Part shown: positions 40,977-50,772 of the stretch, piece after piece | Numbering within the stretch: the stretch's first letter is position 1 | Layout: each line of letters starts with the position of its first letter | Notes under the pieces: generated by a model | The model's database searches: none | Seen by the model: the letters and a program-made list of their open reading frames with translations, nothing else | What the model was told of the DNA's origin: nothing | Program-made: the position numbers and the translations under genes | Origin: Deltaproteobacteria bacterium | GTDB taxonomy: Bacteria > Myxococcota > UBA727 > VGSZ01 | NCBI GenBank assembly: GCA_016874845.1 | Contig: VGSZ01000005.1 | Location: 1-58,771, forward strand | DNA length: 58,771 nucleotides | Direction of reading: 5' to 3'

Positions 40977-41447
40977 ATGCCGCGTCGTCGTGAAGTCCCC
41001 AAGCGCAAGATCAACAACGATCCGAAGTACCAGGATCGCGTCGTCACCAAGTTCATCAACGTCGTCATGTACGATGGCAAGAAGGACGTCGGCGAGGCCG
41101 TCGTCTACAAGGCCTTCGGTCTCGCCGAGGAGCGCGCCAAGGAGGAGGCGCTCAAGCTCTTCAAGCGCGCCCTCGACAACGTGAAGCCGGCCGTCGAGGT
41201 CAAGAGCCGCCGCGTCGGCGGCGCGAACTTTCAGGTGCCCGTCGAGGTTCGCCCCGAGCGCCGTCTGGCCCTCGGCCTGCGCTGGCTGCGCGACGCCGCC
41301 CGCGAGCGCGGCGAGCGCACGATGATGGAGCGCCTGGCCAACGAGATCCTCGACGCCGCCCAGGGTCGTGGTGGCGCGGTCAAGAAGCGCGAGGACACGC
41401 ACCGCATGGCCGAGGCCAACAAGGCCTTCGCGCACTACCGCTGGTGA
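40977..41447 (+). CDS. rpsG: 30S ribosomal protein S7
   Basis: 156-residue S7, an assembly protein of the 30S head and in many bacteria the translational repressor of the str operon. Typical sequence: [77 protein letters not shown]. Normally fusA follows; here a strong terminator and tandem repeats follow instead. Confidence 0.98.
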   Translation: MPRRREVPKRKINNDPKYQDRVVTKFINVVMYDGKKDVGEAVVYKAFGLAEERAKEEALKLFKRALDNVKPAVEVKSRRVGGANFQVPVEVRPERRLALGLRWLRDAARERGERTMMERLANEILDAAQGRGGAVKKREDTHRMAEANKAFAHYRW

Positions 41448-41490
41448 GCCTTCGTCGACGGTGACGTCGACGTCCTTGCCCTCATCTCGA

Positions 41491-41522
41491 CGACACGCGC
41501 GCCCGAAAGGGCGCGCGTGTCG
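41491..41522 (+). terminator. strong terminator hairpin after rpsG
   Basis: Perfect 14-bp stem CGACACGCGCGCCC / GGGCGCGCGTGTCG closed by a GAAA tetraloop, 43 bases after the rpsG stop. This is the strongest hairpin seen in the window, and it confirms that the str-type operon ends here. Confidence 0.75.
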
Positions 41523-41530
41523 TTGTGCGT

Positions 41531-41665
41531 GGACGTCGAGGACGCGCGTGGGGCGTCGGGGCGCGTGCGTCGTGAGGGCGCGGACGTCGAGGACGCGCGT
41601 GGGGCGTCGGGGCGCGTGCGTCGTGAGGGCGCGTGGGTCGTGGGGGCGCGTGCGTCGTGAGGGCG
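41531..41665. repeat. 51-bp tandem repeat, about 2.6 copies
   Basis: Two near-identical copies starting at 41531 and 41582 (GGACGTCGAGGACGCGCGTG onwards), then a shortened third copy with the shared GGGGCGCGTGCGTCGTGAGG part. It lies between the rpsG terminator and the 3' end of the YfhO-like gene. It does not code for part of either gene. Confidence 0.8.
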
Positions 41666-41690
41666 CGTGGCGACCCGTCGCCGGTCGGGT

Positions 41691-43898
41691 TCACGTCGTC
41701 GACGGCGACGTGTGGGTGTCCCTGGTCTGGGGGTCGGGTCGGCGGCGGAGGAAGACGAAGCCGAGCAGGCCACACAGCGTGGCGACGGAGCAGACAACGC
41801 CGGCGACGAAGCCCGGCGGCACGTAGGACAGCTCGATGTCGTGGGTGCCGGCCGGCACCGGCACGCCGCGCGCGACGAGGTTGGTCGGCCACACGGGGGC
41901 CGGCTCACCGTCGACGGTGGCGGTCCAGCCGTCTTCGTAGAGCTCCTGGACGACGACGAGCGCCGGCGCATCGGCGGTCACGCGCAGCCGCAGCGTGCGC
42001 AGCGAGGGCCGGCTCCACGCGTGCAGCTCGATGCGTCCGCGGCGCGGGCCGACGTCGACGAGCGGCGGCACCTCGACGACGTCGTGGGTGTCGATGTCGG
42101 CTTCGCTCATGCGGCGCAGCGCGGCCTCGGCGGCGTCGACGTCGTGCACGACGACGAGCGCGCGCGCGGCGTCCACCCGCGGACGCACGGCGGGGATCCG
42201 CCAGAGCTTGACCCAGCCGTCGTCGACCATCAGCTCGAGCGCCGACGACGCCTCGATGTGGCGGGTGTTGGTTGGCGCGCCCTGCGGATCGGCCTTCCAC
42301 TCGTTGGTGACGAGGGCGGGTTCGAGGGCGTAGCCGACGTGGAAGCTGCGCATCAGCGCGTGGTCGACGCGCGGGGTGACCCGCGTGCTCGGATAGGCGC
42401 GCGACAACACCTGCGGGTCGATCAGCGAGAACCAGCGGTGGTAGCGCCGCGACAGCGTGGCGCCGTGGGTCCTGACGTCGTCGATGCGCGTGATCGACGC
42501 GAGGTTCTGGAGGTGCACGTGGCCGGGCGGCGCGGTGACGCGCAGCGGGCCTGGTTCGCGACGCAGCGCCTGCAGCACCGCGCTCGGGGGTTCGACGGCG
42601 CCGCCGTTTGGTCGAACCCACAGCGCCGAGCGGGCGGGGCCGGCCGTGGCGATCAGCAGCGCGACGACGGCGGTGAGCCACCCGCGTCCAAGGATGGGCG
42701 CCCGCGCGATCAGCCCGTCCCAGGCCAGCGCCGCGGCGAGGGTCGCGGCCAGCGGCAGGATCCCGAAGAGGTACCAGACCTTCAGCGTCCACAGCCCGGG
42801 CACGGAGCGCGCCCACTCCATCCACGGTCCGGGCATCGCGAACGCGAAGGCGACGACGACCACCACCACGACAAAACGAATCCGCGCGATGAGGGCCATC
42901 CCCAGCCCGGCCACGGCGAGGGCGGCCACGGGGATGCCCAGCCACGCGAAGGCGTCCATCAGCTCGCCGTACGTGCCGGGCGGCGCCACATCGACGAGGC
43001 CGGCGACCATCGATGGCCACCACTTCCACGAGATGGGCGCGTACAGCGTGCCGAGGGTGGTCTCGTACTTGTATGTCCAGCCCGTCCGTACCTCGAAGAC
43101 GAACGGAACCCACGCGGCAGCGCCGAGGGCGACGCCGGCCAGCCCCATCGCCGGCAGGCGCCACAGGTGCCGCGCTGCCCCGAGCGAGACCGCGCGCGCG
43201 ACGGCGATCAGGCTCGCGAACGCCACGACCGCCAGCGCCACGCCGGGGTGGGGACCGGCCACGGTGACGGCGACGAGCAGCGCGGCGCCGACGGCCGCCC
43301 CTCGGGGCGCGACCCGGGGCAGCAGCACGGCGTCGAAGGCCGCCGCCAGCCACGGCAGGCCGGCGTACACGACCGGAAACTCGACCTGCACCGCGGTGCA
43401 CATGTGGGCCGAGAGCGCGAACGCGCCGCTCGTGACGACGGCGGCCTGCCGCGATCGCCCGAGCCGGAGCAGCAGCACGCACGTCCCGGCGTAGGCCAGC
43501 GCGACGGCGAAGACGACGGCGAAGCTCTCGGCCTGCCGCTCGGGCACCACCAGCGACGCGAGGCGCAGCGGGTGGAAGATCGCGTCCTGCAGGCGCCGCA
43601 GCGGCGAGAACCCGCCGCCGCTGTAGGGGTTCCACAGCGGCACCTCACCGCTGCGCCACGCGCGGTGCACGAACACGCTGCCGGGGAAGAACTGGACGTA
43701 GCCCGAGGGGTCGTCGTGGCGGTACGTCAACGGCGCCTCGGTCCGCGCCGCGCGAAACAGCAGGTCGTTGCGCACCTCGGGCGTGGCCGAGACGTCGCTG
43801 TCGGTGAGCACCAGGCCCCCGACCACGAGGGCGGCGCACAACAGCGCGCCCAGCGTGACCCGCGTCGACCACCGCGTGTCGGAAGTCGCCCCGTCCAT
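41691..43898 (-). CDS. YfhO-like polytopic membrane protein
   Basis: 735 residues. Many hydrophobic segments run from residue 14 to about 440 (GALLCAALVVGGLVL, FAVVFAVALAYAGTCVLLL, ALLVAVTVAGPHPGVALAVV, FVVVVVVVAFAFAMP), then an outside beta domain (LVVVQELYEDGWTATVDGEP, VPAGTHDIELSYVPPGF) and a last span. The N-terminal phrase FFPGSVFVHRAWRSGEVPLWNPY and the C-terminal DGWTATVDG are hallmarks of the YfhO family, which is related to glycosyltransferase-type membrane proteins involved in modifying cell-wall polymers. The substrate is unknown. ATG at 43898 has GGGAG seven bases upstream; a GTG at 43904 is an alternative. Confidence 0.83.
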   Translation of the reverse strand: MDGATSDTRWSTRVTLGALLCAALVVGGLVLTDSDVSATPEVRNDLLFRAARTEAPLTYRHDDPSGYVQFFPGSVFVHRAWRSGEVPLWNPYSGGGFSPLRRLQDAIFHPLRLASLVVPERQAESFAVVFAVALAYAGTCVLLLRLGRSRQAAVVTSGAFALSAHMCTAVQVEFPVVYAGLPWLAAAFDAVLLPRVAPRGAAVGAALLVAVTVAGPHPGVALAVVAFASLIAVARAVSLGAARHLWRLPAMGLAGVALGAAAWVPFVFEVRTGWTYKYETTLGTLYAPISWKWWPSMVAGLVDVAPPGTYGELMDAFAWLGIPVAALAVAGLGMALIARIRFVVVVVVVAFAFAMPGPWMEWARSVPGLWTLKVWYLFGILPLAATLAAALAWDGLIARAPILGRGWLTAVVALLIATAGPARSALWVRPNGGAVEPPSAVLQALRREPGPLRVTAPPGHVHLQNLASITRIDDVRTHGATLSRRYHRWFSLIDPQVLSRAYPSTRVTPRVDHALMRSFHVGYALEPALVTNEWKADPQGAPTNTRHIEASSALELMVDDGWVKLWRIPAVRPRVDAARALVVVHDVDAAEAALRRMSEADIDTHDVVEVPPLVDVGPRRGRIELHAWSRPSLRTLRLRVTADAPALVVVQELYEDGWTATVDGEPAPVWPTNLVARGVPVPAGTHDIELSYVPPGFVAGVVCSVATLCGLLGFVFLRRRPDPQTRDTHTSPSTT

Positions 43899-44113
43899 CG
43901 TCACGCTCCCGCAGCGACCACGCCGGTGGCGAAGGTCATGACCACCGCCGCCGCGCGCGCGTGGCTGCGCCTGTCGAGCTGCACCCGATCAGCCCACCCT
44001 CGATCGCCACGCCGAAGCGCTGACCGGCGCCGTCGTCGGCGCCGTCTTCGGCGCCGTGGCAGTCGCGATGGCCGTCGTCGTCCACGTCGCCGTCAAGGGA
44101 GCGACGGCGACGC

Positions 44114-45346
44114 TCAGGCCAGCGCTTCGTGCTTCTTCGACTTCTTCGACCCGGACTTCTTGCCGAAGCCGCACTCCTCGGCGAGCGCCTTGGCGAGGTC
44201 GGTCTTCTCCCACGAGAACTCGGGCCGGCCGAGGTGGCCGTAGGCCGCCGTGCGCTCGTAGCCATGCTTCAGCAGCTTCAGGTGCTCGATGAGGCCGAGG
44301 GGCCGCAGCGGGAACAGCTTGCGGATGGCCTTCTCGATGCGCTCGGCCTCGACGACCTCGGTGCCGAAGCAGTCGACCATCACGCTGACCGGCTCGGCGA
44401 CGCCGATGGCGTAGGCCACCTGCACCTCGCAGCGGCGCGCGAGGCCGGCAGCCACGACGTTCTTGGCGACGTAGCGGGACATGTAGGCCGCCGAGCGGTC
44501 GACCTTCGACGGGTCCTTGCCCGAGAAGGCGCCGCCGCCGTGACGACCCATGCCGCCGTAGGTGTCGACGATGATCTTGCGACCGGTGACGCCAGCGTCG
44601 CCCATCGGACCGCCGACGACGAAGTTGCCCGTCGGGTTGATGAAGAACTTGGTCTGCTTCGTCAGCATCTTCGCCGGCAGCGCCTTCTTGACGACGTCAT
44701 CCATCACCGCTTCGCGTAGCCTGGGCAGCGTGATCTCGGGCGCGTGCTGCGTCGACACGACAACGGTGTCGATCCACGCCGGGCGGCCGTCGACGTACTG
44801 GATCGTGACCTGGCTCTTGCCGTCGGGGCGCAGCCACCTCAGGCTGCTGCGGCGCGCGTCCGCCAGCCGCTTCGTGACGGCGTGGGCGTAGGCGATGGGC
44901 ATCGGCATCAGCTCGGGGGTCTCGTCGCAGGCGAAGCCGAACATCAGGCCCTGGTCGCCTGCGCCCATCTCGCGCTTTTCGCCCTTCTTCGCCTTGTCAC
45001 CCTTGCCGACGTCGACACCCATCGCGATGTCGGGCGACTGGCCCTCGATGACGTTCATGACGGCGCAGGTGTTGCCGTCGAAGCCTTTGTCCGAGTGGTC
45101 GAAGCCGATGCGGTTGATCGTGCGGCGCACGATGGCGGGCACGTCGATAACGGCGTTGGTACGGACCTCGCCGGCGACGACACACAGGCCGGTCTTGAAC
45201 AGCGTCTCGACGGCGACGCGCGCGTTCGCGGCGTTCTTGTCGCCGGCGAGGATGGCGTCGAGGATCGCGTCGCTGACCTGGTCGGCCATCTTGTCGGGAT
45301 GGCCTTCGGTGACGGACTCGGACGTGAACAGGTAGCTGCGGGCCAT
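44114..45346 (-). CDS. metK: S-adenosylmethionine synthase
   Basis: 410 residues. It makes S-adenosylmethionine from methionine and ATP. Motifs: [16 protein letters not shown] with His16, the [12 protein letters not shown] loop, and [20 protein letters not shown] with the phosphate-binding P-loop. It is slightly longer than the common 380-400 residues because of a [16 protein letters not shown] insertion and a Lys-rich tail ([12 protein letters not shown]). The start at 45346 begins the normal [11 protein letters not shown]-terminus. Cytoplasmic. No SAM riboswitch was recognised upstream. Confidence 0.97.
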   Translation of the reverse strand: MARSYLFTSESVTEGHPDKMADQVSDAILDAILAGDKNAANARVAVETLFKTGLCVVAGEVRTNAVIDVPAIVRRTINRIGFDHSDKGFDGNTCAVMNVIEGQSPDIAMGVDVGKGDKAKKGEKREMGAGDQGLMFGFACDETPELMPMPIAYAHAVTKRLADARRSSLRWLRPDGKSQVTIQYVDGRPAWIDTVVVSTQHAPEITLPRLREAVMDDVVKKALPAKMLTKQTKFFINPTGNFVVGGPMGDAGVTGRKIIVDTYGGMGRHGGGAFSGKDPSKVDRSAAYMSRYVAKNVVAAGLARRCEVQVAYAIGVAEPVSVMVDCFGTEVVEAERIEKAIRKLFPLRPLGLIEHLKLLKHGYERTAAYGHLGRPEFSWEKTDLAKALAEECGFGKKSGSKKSKKHEALA

Positions 45347-45463
45347 GTCGGGATGCTCCACGGGGCCGGCGCCTAACCGCACGGCCGCACTCCCGAGCAC
45401 CTAGGTCGGTGACGTCGACGTGTCAACGCGCCGTCACCGTCGGTGGGGGGGCAGCGTCGACGG

Positions 45464-45804
45464 TCAGGCGTGGCGATCGGCGAGCGCCAGCGCCGCCGCC
45501 ACGGCGACGAGCGCCAGCGCCGCCCCCCCGAGAGCACGAGGTTCGCCGCTGCCTCGCCCGTTCCCATGTTCACGACCGCGACCTTGTCAGCGAGGTCGGG
45601 CACCCCGTCGAGGGCGGCGCGCACCTGGCGCTGCCCGAGCCCCTGCCCGACCTTCCCGAGCGACAACACTGCAAGCACGAACGGCGTAGTCGTGGCCCAC
45701 GGCTCCCGCTGCGCGCCACCGACGACGAGCAAGGCCCCAAGGCCGCCCGTAAAGACCAGCACCGCGCCGAGTCCGGTCGCACCGGCTTCCAAGACGGGTT
45801 CCAT
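45464..45804 (-). pseudogene. small two-span membrane protein gene with a homopolymer frameshift
   Basis: From an ATG at 45804 the frame reads MEPVLEAGATGLGAVLVFTG, a membrane segment, a soluble part (VGQGLGQRQVRAALDGVPD) and MGTGEAAANLVLSGG. It then runs into Arg-rich nonsense after a run of seven G (plus-strand C7 at 45523-45529) and stops at 45373. Adding one G restores AALALVAVAAALALADRHA and a stop at 45464-45466, a perfect second membrane span and a 113-residue protein. It is therefore either a homopolymer sequencing error or slippage-controlled. Located upstream of metK on the same strand. Confidence 0.55.
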
Positions 45805-45985
45805 GACGCGCGCTCCTTTCGACGGGCCGCGGCGAGGCGGCGTCCGGGACCGACCATGCGGCGCCGCTGCCAGTGCCCGCCGCGCGTCGATCCGCCGGGC
45901 GCGGACGCGGTCGGCGAGGTGCGTCGGCGCGGCGCCCCCCGTGGAGACGTTGTCGCCGTGGACGGTCGCGCCTAGAGTCGTTTTC

Positions 45986-46177
45986 ATGAGCAGCCTCATG
46001 AAGCGCACGCAGCAGGTCGAGAAGAACAAGCGCTATCTCGCCATCGGCGTCGCCGGCGCCGGGGCCGCCGTCACCGCGCTGTTGACCCCGGTGCTCGGCG
46101 TGCCGCTGCTCATCGCCGGCGCCTGGCTCGGCTGGGATTGGTTCAAGTTCCGCGTGAAGAACGGCATGCGCTTCTGA
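45986..46177 (+). CDS. small membrane protein, 63 residues
   Basis: A short, well-formed protein: a basic N-terminus (MSSLMKRTQQVEKNKRYLA), one long hydrophobic segment (IGVAGAGAAVTALLTPVLG then VPLLIAGAWLGWDWF, possibly a two-helix hairpin) and a basic end (KFRVKNGMRF). Function unknown. The ATG is preceded by little Shine-Dalgarno signal. Positive ends on both sides suggest both termini are cytoplasmic. It is divergent from the small membrane gene at 45804. Confidence 0.6.
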   Translation: MSSLMKRTQQVEKNKRYLAIGVAGAGAAVTALLTPVLGVPLLIAGAWLGWDWFKFRVKNGMRF

Positions 46178-46297
46178 GGGGCTGAGCCGGCGCTGGCCGA
46201 CCGCCCTGCGGTTCTCGGCGCGCACGGCAACCAACGACCCTGGCCGCGCCCGTCGACCTCGGTCGTCGACGTCGGGGGCGAAGTCGGAGGCGGTGCG

Positions 46298-47046
46298 TTA
46301 CTGCGCGCAGATCCGGCGCTTGTGCACGAACGCGAACGTGCAGCCGCCGGCGGAACGATCGACGGGCGGCGAGCGCACGCCCTCGTGGTCGAAGTTGACC
46401 GTTTCCTCACGGCAGACCGCGCCGGTGGTGCAGCGCTTGCCGGTCGCGCTGCAGTTCGCCACCAGCTCCTCGTCGCGGAAGCCGAGCTGCGCGCTGACGA
46501 CGGTCGCCGGTATCTCGACGTCGCGCAGGGCGTAGTCGCCGAGATCCTCGGGTGCTTCGTCGTCCAGCAGCGTCCCGTTCGCGTCGAAGAAGAAGTTCTT
46601 CCAGCACTGCGGACGGGGGCGCTCGCAATGGACCGAGCCGGCGTACGTACGACAGATCGACTGGCCGACGCCGGTCTCCAGATGGATGCGAGCGCCCGAC
46701 TGCAAGCCGACCCTTTCGAACATGTCCACCGGCGGCCGCGCAGTGTTCACGCCTGACTTGAACCACCAGGAGTCGATCGAGCCGGCCTTCGCGCCGCCCA
46801 CGTTCACGACGCTCGCGACGTCCGTGCAGGATTCGTCTCCGCCTTCGCCCTCGTCCTCGTCCTCGTCTTCGCGTTTGTCTTCGCCTTCGCCGGTCCCGGC
46901 GCGGCACGTGCCAGCGACGCGGTCGCAGGAGCCCGCGCAGTCGTCGTCGTCTTCACAGGCAAGTGCTGCGAGCGGGGGCGGACAGCCGACCCGACGACGG
47001 CGCAGAGGGCCGCAGCGGCGAGCGCTCCGACGACGAGGGGAGTCAT
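46298..47046 (-). pseudogene. Cys-rich exported protein/lipoprotein gene with a frameshift near its signal peptide
   Basis: An ATG at 47046 codes a signal-like start (MTPLVVGALAAAALCAVVG), but the body is in another frame: CPPPLAALACEDDDDCAGSC, an acidic linker (GEGEDKREDEDEDEGEGG) and a beta-rich domain (SIDSWWFKSGVNTARPPVDM, CWKNFFFDANGTLLDD, CTTGAVCREETVNFDHEG) ending at the TAA at 46298. The switch lies between 46975 and 47005, next to a C5 run on the coding strand. If the frames are joined, the protein is about 250 residues and is a lipoprotein with lipobox VGC, or a cleaved protein. It may be damaged or an assembly indel. No enzymatic motif seen. Confidence 0.6.
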
Positions 47047-47209
47047 CCTGGCGGAGGGTCGGGGGCGAGGTCACCAGCGCGCGAGCCGCAGGCCAGCCCC
47101 CGAGCCACGGCCCCGTTGATCGTGGACGTCGCCGTCGCAGCCTGACGGATGACCGAGCGCGTCGCGCGACGCATGTCGCGACCGGCACGCACGGGCGCGA
47201 GCGCGCTCT

Positions 47210-48460
47210 TCAGCCATCGTTGTCGAAGCGGTAGGCGCCCTCGCCGGGAGCGAGCCGGTCGATCTCTTGCTGGTTCAAGAACTGCGCGCTGCCGGGGGAG
47301 CCGCGCAGGTGCTGGTTGAAGAAGCCGATGGCGTTGCCGCGGATGACGGGGAACGCGACGTCGGCGGACAGCGCCTCGGGGCCGCAGCCGTCGTCGAGGA
47401 CGTTGCTGACGTCGAGCCTGAGCACGCCGTTGATGGCTTCGACGTCGAGGACGCACAGGTCGCTGTAGGTGAAGTGGCCGGCGCGGCTGAGCGACAGCCA
47501 GCCTTTGGGCGACGGCATGTTCTCGTACAGCGGCAGCGCGTTGGTCTCTTCGGGCAGCGTGCCGTCTTCGCTGGCCGACTGGATGAGCATGGGGATCTGC
47601 ATCTCCTGCAGCGGCGTGCGCATCTGCAGGCCGAGCAGCTCGTGCGATCCGGGGCACTGCGGGACGATGGCGTCGATGCGGCTGTCGGCGCTGGCCGACA
47701 GGAAGCTGGTGATGGCGCCAAACGAGTGGCCGCTGACGCCGACGCGGTCTTCGTCGATGCGGGCGTACAGGTCGACGGGGAGCACGTCAGGCAGCAGGTC
47801 GAGGACCGCGATGACGTCCTCGGGGCGATAGACCAGCGCCTCCACCGTCGAGTCGGGCTGGATGTTGCCGCTGTCCTTCACCTCGCGCAAAAGCTCGACG
47901 ATGGTGTCGCCGGCGTGGTCGGGGGCAACGACGACGTAGCCGTGCGACGCCAAGTACGCCGTGTAAAAGTTCGACTGCAGCCGCGTGCCGCCCTTGCCGT
48001 GCGAGAAGATCACGAGCGGGTAGCGGTCGTCGTCGTCGGCGCGGACGTCGGCGTCGCGCACCGCGATCGTGGGCAGCGCGCCCAGGTCCTCGACGGTCAG
48101 GCCCTCCTGCAGGTCGGGGGGCAGCTCGTTGTACAGGTAGATGGTCTCTTTCTCGGCGTCGCGGGCGGCCTCCTGGGCGGGGTACCAGACCTCGAGGGGC
48201 AGGGTGCGCGGCTGCCCGGCGCGGGGACCGTCGGCCTCGACGCGGTAGTGGTCGATGAGGGTGAAGTGGCGGACGCCCACGGGGTAGGGCCCAGCCGCCG
48301 AGGGGTCGGGGGCGGCGTCAGCGGAGGCCGGGGCGAACGGCAGCGGCTCCCGCGTCGAATGCGGTGCACACGACCACAGCAGCGACAACGACGACAACGA
48401 CCCTGCGAGCGACGCCGCGACGCCGACAACAGCGCGGGCGCCACGAGACGGACGGCTCAT
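47210..48460 (-). CDS. alpha/beta-hydrolase lipoprotein (PAF-acetylhydrolase/dienelactone-hydrolase-like)
   Basis: 416 residues. A lipoprotein signal ends in LLWSC (lipid Cys31). Hydrolase fold: LEVWYPA, YPLVIFSHGKGGTR for the oxyanion hole, SHGYVVVAPDHAG, nucleophile Ser246 in GHSFG, and the later IDAIVPQCPG and GHFTYSD with the likely His. This pattern is that of PAF-acetylhydrolase-like esterases. The ATG at 48460 has GAGGAG ahead and lies eight bases after the stop of the TPR gene, so the two form an operon. Probably an envelope esterase; the substrate is not known. Confidence 0.83.
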   Translation of the reverse strand: MSRPSRGARAVVGVAASLAGSLSSLSLLWSCAPHSTREPLPFAPASADAAPDPSAAGPYPVGVRHFTLIDHYRVEADGPRAGQPRTLPLEVWYPAQEAARDAEKETIYLYNELPPDLQEGLTVEDLGALPTIAVRDADVRADDDDRYPLVIFSHGKGGTRLQSNFYTAYLASHGYVVVAPDHAGDTIVELLREVKDSGNIQPDSTVEALVYRPEDVIAVLDLLPDVLPVDLYARIDEDRVGVSGHSFGAITSFLSASADSRIDAIVPQCPGSHELLGLQMRTPLQEMQIPMLIQSASEDGTLPEETNALPLYENMPSPKGWLSLSRAGHFTYSDLCVLDVEAINGVLRLDVSNVLDDGCGPEALSADVAFPVIRGNAIGFFNQHLRGSPGSAQFLNQQEIDRLAPGEGAYRFDNDG

Positions 48461-48468
48461 GGGGCTCC

Positions 48469-50772
48469 TCACCCGCCGCTGCTGGCGAGGCGGCTCTTGG
48501 CGTCTTCGGCGTAGACGCCCTGCGGCTCGACGCGGAGGTACTTCTGCAAGGCCTCCTTCGCTGCCGCCTGCTCCTCGAGCGCCTCCAGCGAGACGGCGAG
48601 CCAGTAATACGTCGACGGGAACTCGCTGGTGGCAGCCAGCGCCTGCGCGTAGCTCTCCTTCGCCTGCGCGTGGTCGTCGGCCTTGGCGAGCGCGCGGCCG
48701 AGCCAAGTGTAGACGTGGGCCTGAATGCCCGGGCTGCGCGACGACGCCTTCTCGGCGGCCTTCTTCAGGTTCTCGACGGACTTCTGGACGTCACCCTTCG
48801 TCATCCAGACCTTGCCGATGTCACGGTGGACCTCGGCGACGTCGTTGGTCTTCAGCATGCTCTGCAGGTGGGCCAGCGCGTCGTCGCTCTTGTTCTCGGC
48901 GTTCAGGCGGCCGGCGCGGGCGAGTCCTAGGTCGAGGTTGTCGCCGAAAATGGCATTGGCGTCGTTGTAGGCCTTGTCGGCGACGTCAAACTTCTTGGCC
49001 CGCGCTCCGACCTCGATGAGCTGCAGGTAGGGCGCGAGGCGGAAGGCGTCGAGCTTGAGGGCGTCGCCGAGCTGCTTGATCGCCGTGTCCCAATCCTTGT
49101 TCGACTTCGCCTGTAGCGCGTCGAACAGCGGCATCTCGGCGTCAGCCCGCAGCAGGCCCCGCGCGGTGTCGATGTCGCGCTGGGTCTCCTTCTCGGAGCC
49201 GGCGCGCACGCGCTGGCCGATGAGCGCCCGACCCAGCGTCGCGTAGCCGCGCTGGCGGTTGCCGAGCGCGTCCTTGCCGAGGTCGAGCAGCGTCGTGACG
49301 TCGTCGAGGGCCACCGGCAGGTTCACCACGTCTTCCATCTCGAGGATGAGCAGGGCGCGCAGGCCGCGGGCGGGGTCGTGGTACAGCTCGAGCTTCAGCG
49401 CTTTATCGAGGGCCTGCCGCGCGCGGAACATGTCGCCGGTGCGCCGGTAGACCTCGCCGGCGAAGACCAGCGCGTTGACGTCGGGGGTATCGCGCAGTGT
49501 GTCGGCGAAGGCGATCATGTCGGCGACCTTGCCCTGCGCCGCCAGCGCGCGGCCGAGCTCGACGCGCACCGGCACCGGCAGCGCCCTGGGGTCGGCGCGT
49601 TGTCTGCGGCCGATGGCCTCGGCGTCGGCGGCGTTGCCAGCGATCCGCGCGGCGATCATCTGCGCGGCGACGCTCAGCGGGTGATCGGGCGCCTTCGTCT
49701 TCGCCCGCGCCGTCGCCTGGACGACCTTCGTCTCGACCTCCTTGACGCCGCGCTCGTTCAACAGGTTCAGCGAGTACGCGTACTGGCTGACGGCGTTGAC
49801 GTTGTCGTCGTCGATCTTCAGCGCGGCCTCGAGCTTGTCGAGCGCCTTCTTGTGGCCGATCGTCGTGTCCTTCTTGACGAGTCCCTGCTGCTCCTTGAGC
49901 AGCGCGAGCACCTCGTCCTGCTGGCGGCGGTGGAGCGTCAGGCCGCCGACGATGCCGACGATGACGAGGAGCAGCAGCGCTGCCAGCCCGAACGTGAAGC
50001 CGAAGCCGTGGCCCTTCTTGCCGATCGGCGTCTGCGGCCCCTGGTAGCCGTAGAGGGTCTGCGCGTAGGCGGCGGCGAACGCCGGGTGCACCGTCTGGGG
50101 CGCCGCGGACAGCGCGGGATCCAAGGCCGCCAACGACCCGGTGAGGTGCGGCATCGAGCCAGTCAGGCGCGGGGAGCCGCCCATCGCCGCCGACAGCGCC
50201 GCGGCCTTCGCCTGCTGTACCCGCACCGCGGCGGCCTCGGCGGCGGCCTCGGCGGCGCGCCGCTCCTCCTCGGCGCGGCGGGCGGCCTCGGCCTCCTCGG
50301 CGGCGCGGCGGGCCGCCTCTTCGGCGGCCCTCTGCGCCGCGATCTCCTCGGGCGACGGCCCGGGGTTGAAGTTGATGCCCTTGGCCTTCAGCGTGCCCCA
50401 CGCGCCGTCGTGCTTGCGGTTGCAGCGGATCGTTTCCTTGAACTCTTCGATGGCCTCTTCGAAGCGGCCGGACTTCTCGAGCATCTGCCCGTGGAAGAAG
50501 TGGGCGTCGGCGTTCTCGGGGTTCGTGCCAAGGACGCACTTGATCTCTTCGAGGGCCTTCGGGACCTTGCCCTGCTCGGCGTAGACGCGCCCGAGGAGCA
50601 GGCGCCCCTCGACGGACTCGGGCACCGCCTTGATGCCCTTCTTGCAGACGACCATCGCCTCCATGAAGCGACCCAGCTGCAAGTACGCGTTCGTCAGCGG
50701 CACGAACGCCTTGGCGTCGGCGGCGAACGCCGTCTCGAGCTTCGACAGGTCTTGCGGGGCGGTATCGCTCAT
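48469..50772 (-). CDS. TPR-repeat protein with one transmembrane segment
   Basis: 767 residues. N-terminal TPRs at about 10-125 (AYLQLGRFMEAMVVCKKGIK, LLLGRVYAEQGKVPKALEEI, GQMLEKSGRFEEAIEEFKET), an Ala/Glu/Arg coil (140-195), a flexible part, one membrane span (FGLAALLLLVIVGIVGGL, about 261-278), and a C-terminal half of many more TPR-like helices (LGRALAAQGKVADMIAFADT, YTWLGRALAKADDHAQAKES). TPRs on both sides of the membrane suggest a scaffold linking cytoplasmic and periplasmic partners. The start at 50772 places the first TPR correctly. Co-transcribed with the downstream esterase lipoprotein. Confidence 0.82.
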   Translation of the reverse strand: MSDTAPQDLSKLETAFAADAKAFVPLTNAYLQLGRFMEAMVVCKKGIKAVPESVEGRLLLGRVYAEQGKVPKALEEIKCVLGTNPENADAHFFHGQMLEKSGRFEEAIEEFKETIRCNRKHDGAWGTLKAKGINFNPGPSPEEIAAQRAAEEAARRAAEEAEAARRAEEERRAAEAAAEAAAVRVQQAKAAALSAAMGGSPRLTGSMPHLTGSLAALDPALSAAPQTVHPAFAAAYAQTLYGYQGPQTPIGKKGHGFGFTFGLAALLLLVIVGIVGGLTLHRRQQDEVLALLKEQQGLVKKDTTIGHKKALDKLEAALKIDDDNVNAVSQYAYSLNLLNERGVKEVETKVVQATARAKTKAPDHPLSVAAQMIAARIAGNAADAEAIGRRQRADPRALPVPVRVELGRALAAQGKVADMIAFADTLRDTPDVNALVFAGEVYRRTGDMFRARQALDKALKLELYHDPARGLRALLILEMEDVVNLPVALDDVTTLLDLGKDALGNRQRGYATLGRALIGQRVRAGSEKETQRDIDTARGLLRADAEMPLFDALQAKSNKDWDTAIKQLGDALKLDAFRLAPYLQLIEVGARAKKFDVADKAYNDANAIFGDNLDLGLARAGRLNAENKSDDALAHLQSMLKTNDVAEVHRDIGKVWMTKGDVQKSVENLKKAAEKASSRSPGIQAHVYTWLGRALAKADDHAQAKESYAQALAATSEFPSTYYWLAVSLEALEEQAAAKEALQKYLRVEPQGVYAEDAKSRLASSGG

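Noticed and set aside
43905..44113. Small plus-strand membrane peptide near 44034-44110
   Set aside because: A hydrophobic stretch is present but runs into the antisense of metK with no stop or conserved shape; too weak to call.
41667..44243. 858-codon plus-strand frame opposite the YfhO-like gene
   Set aside because: Antisense to a coherent membrane protein; the composition is Arg/Gly/Asp noise.
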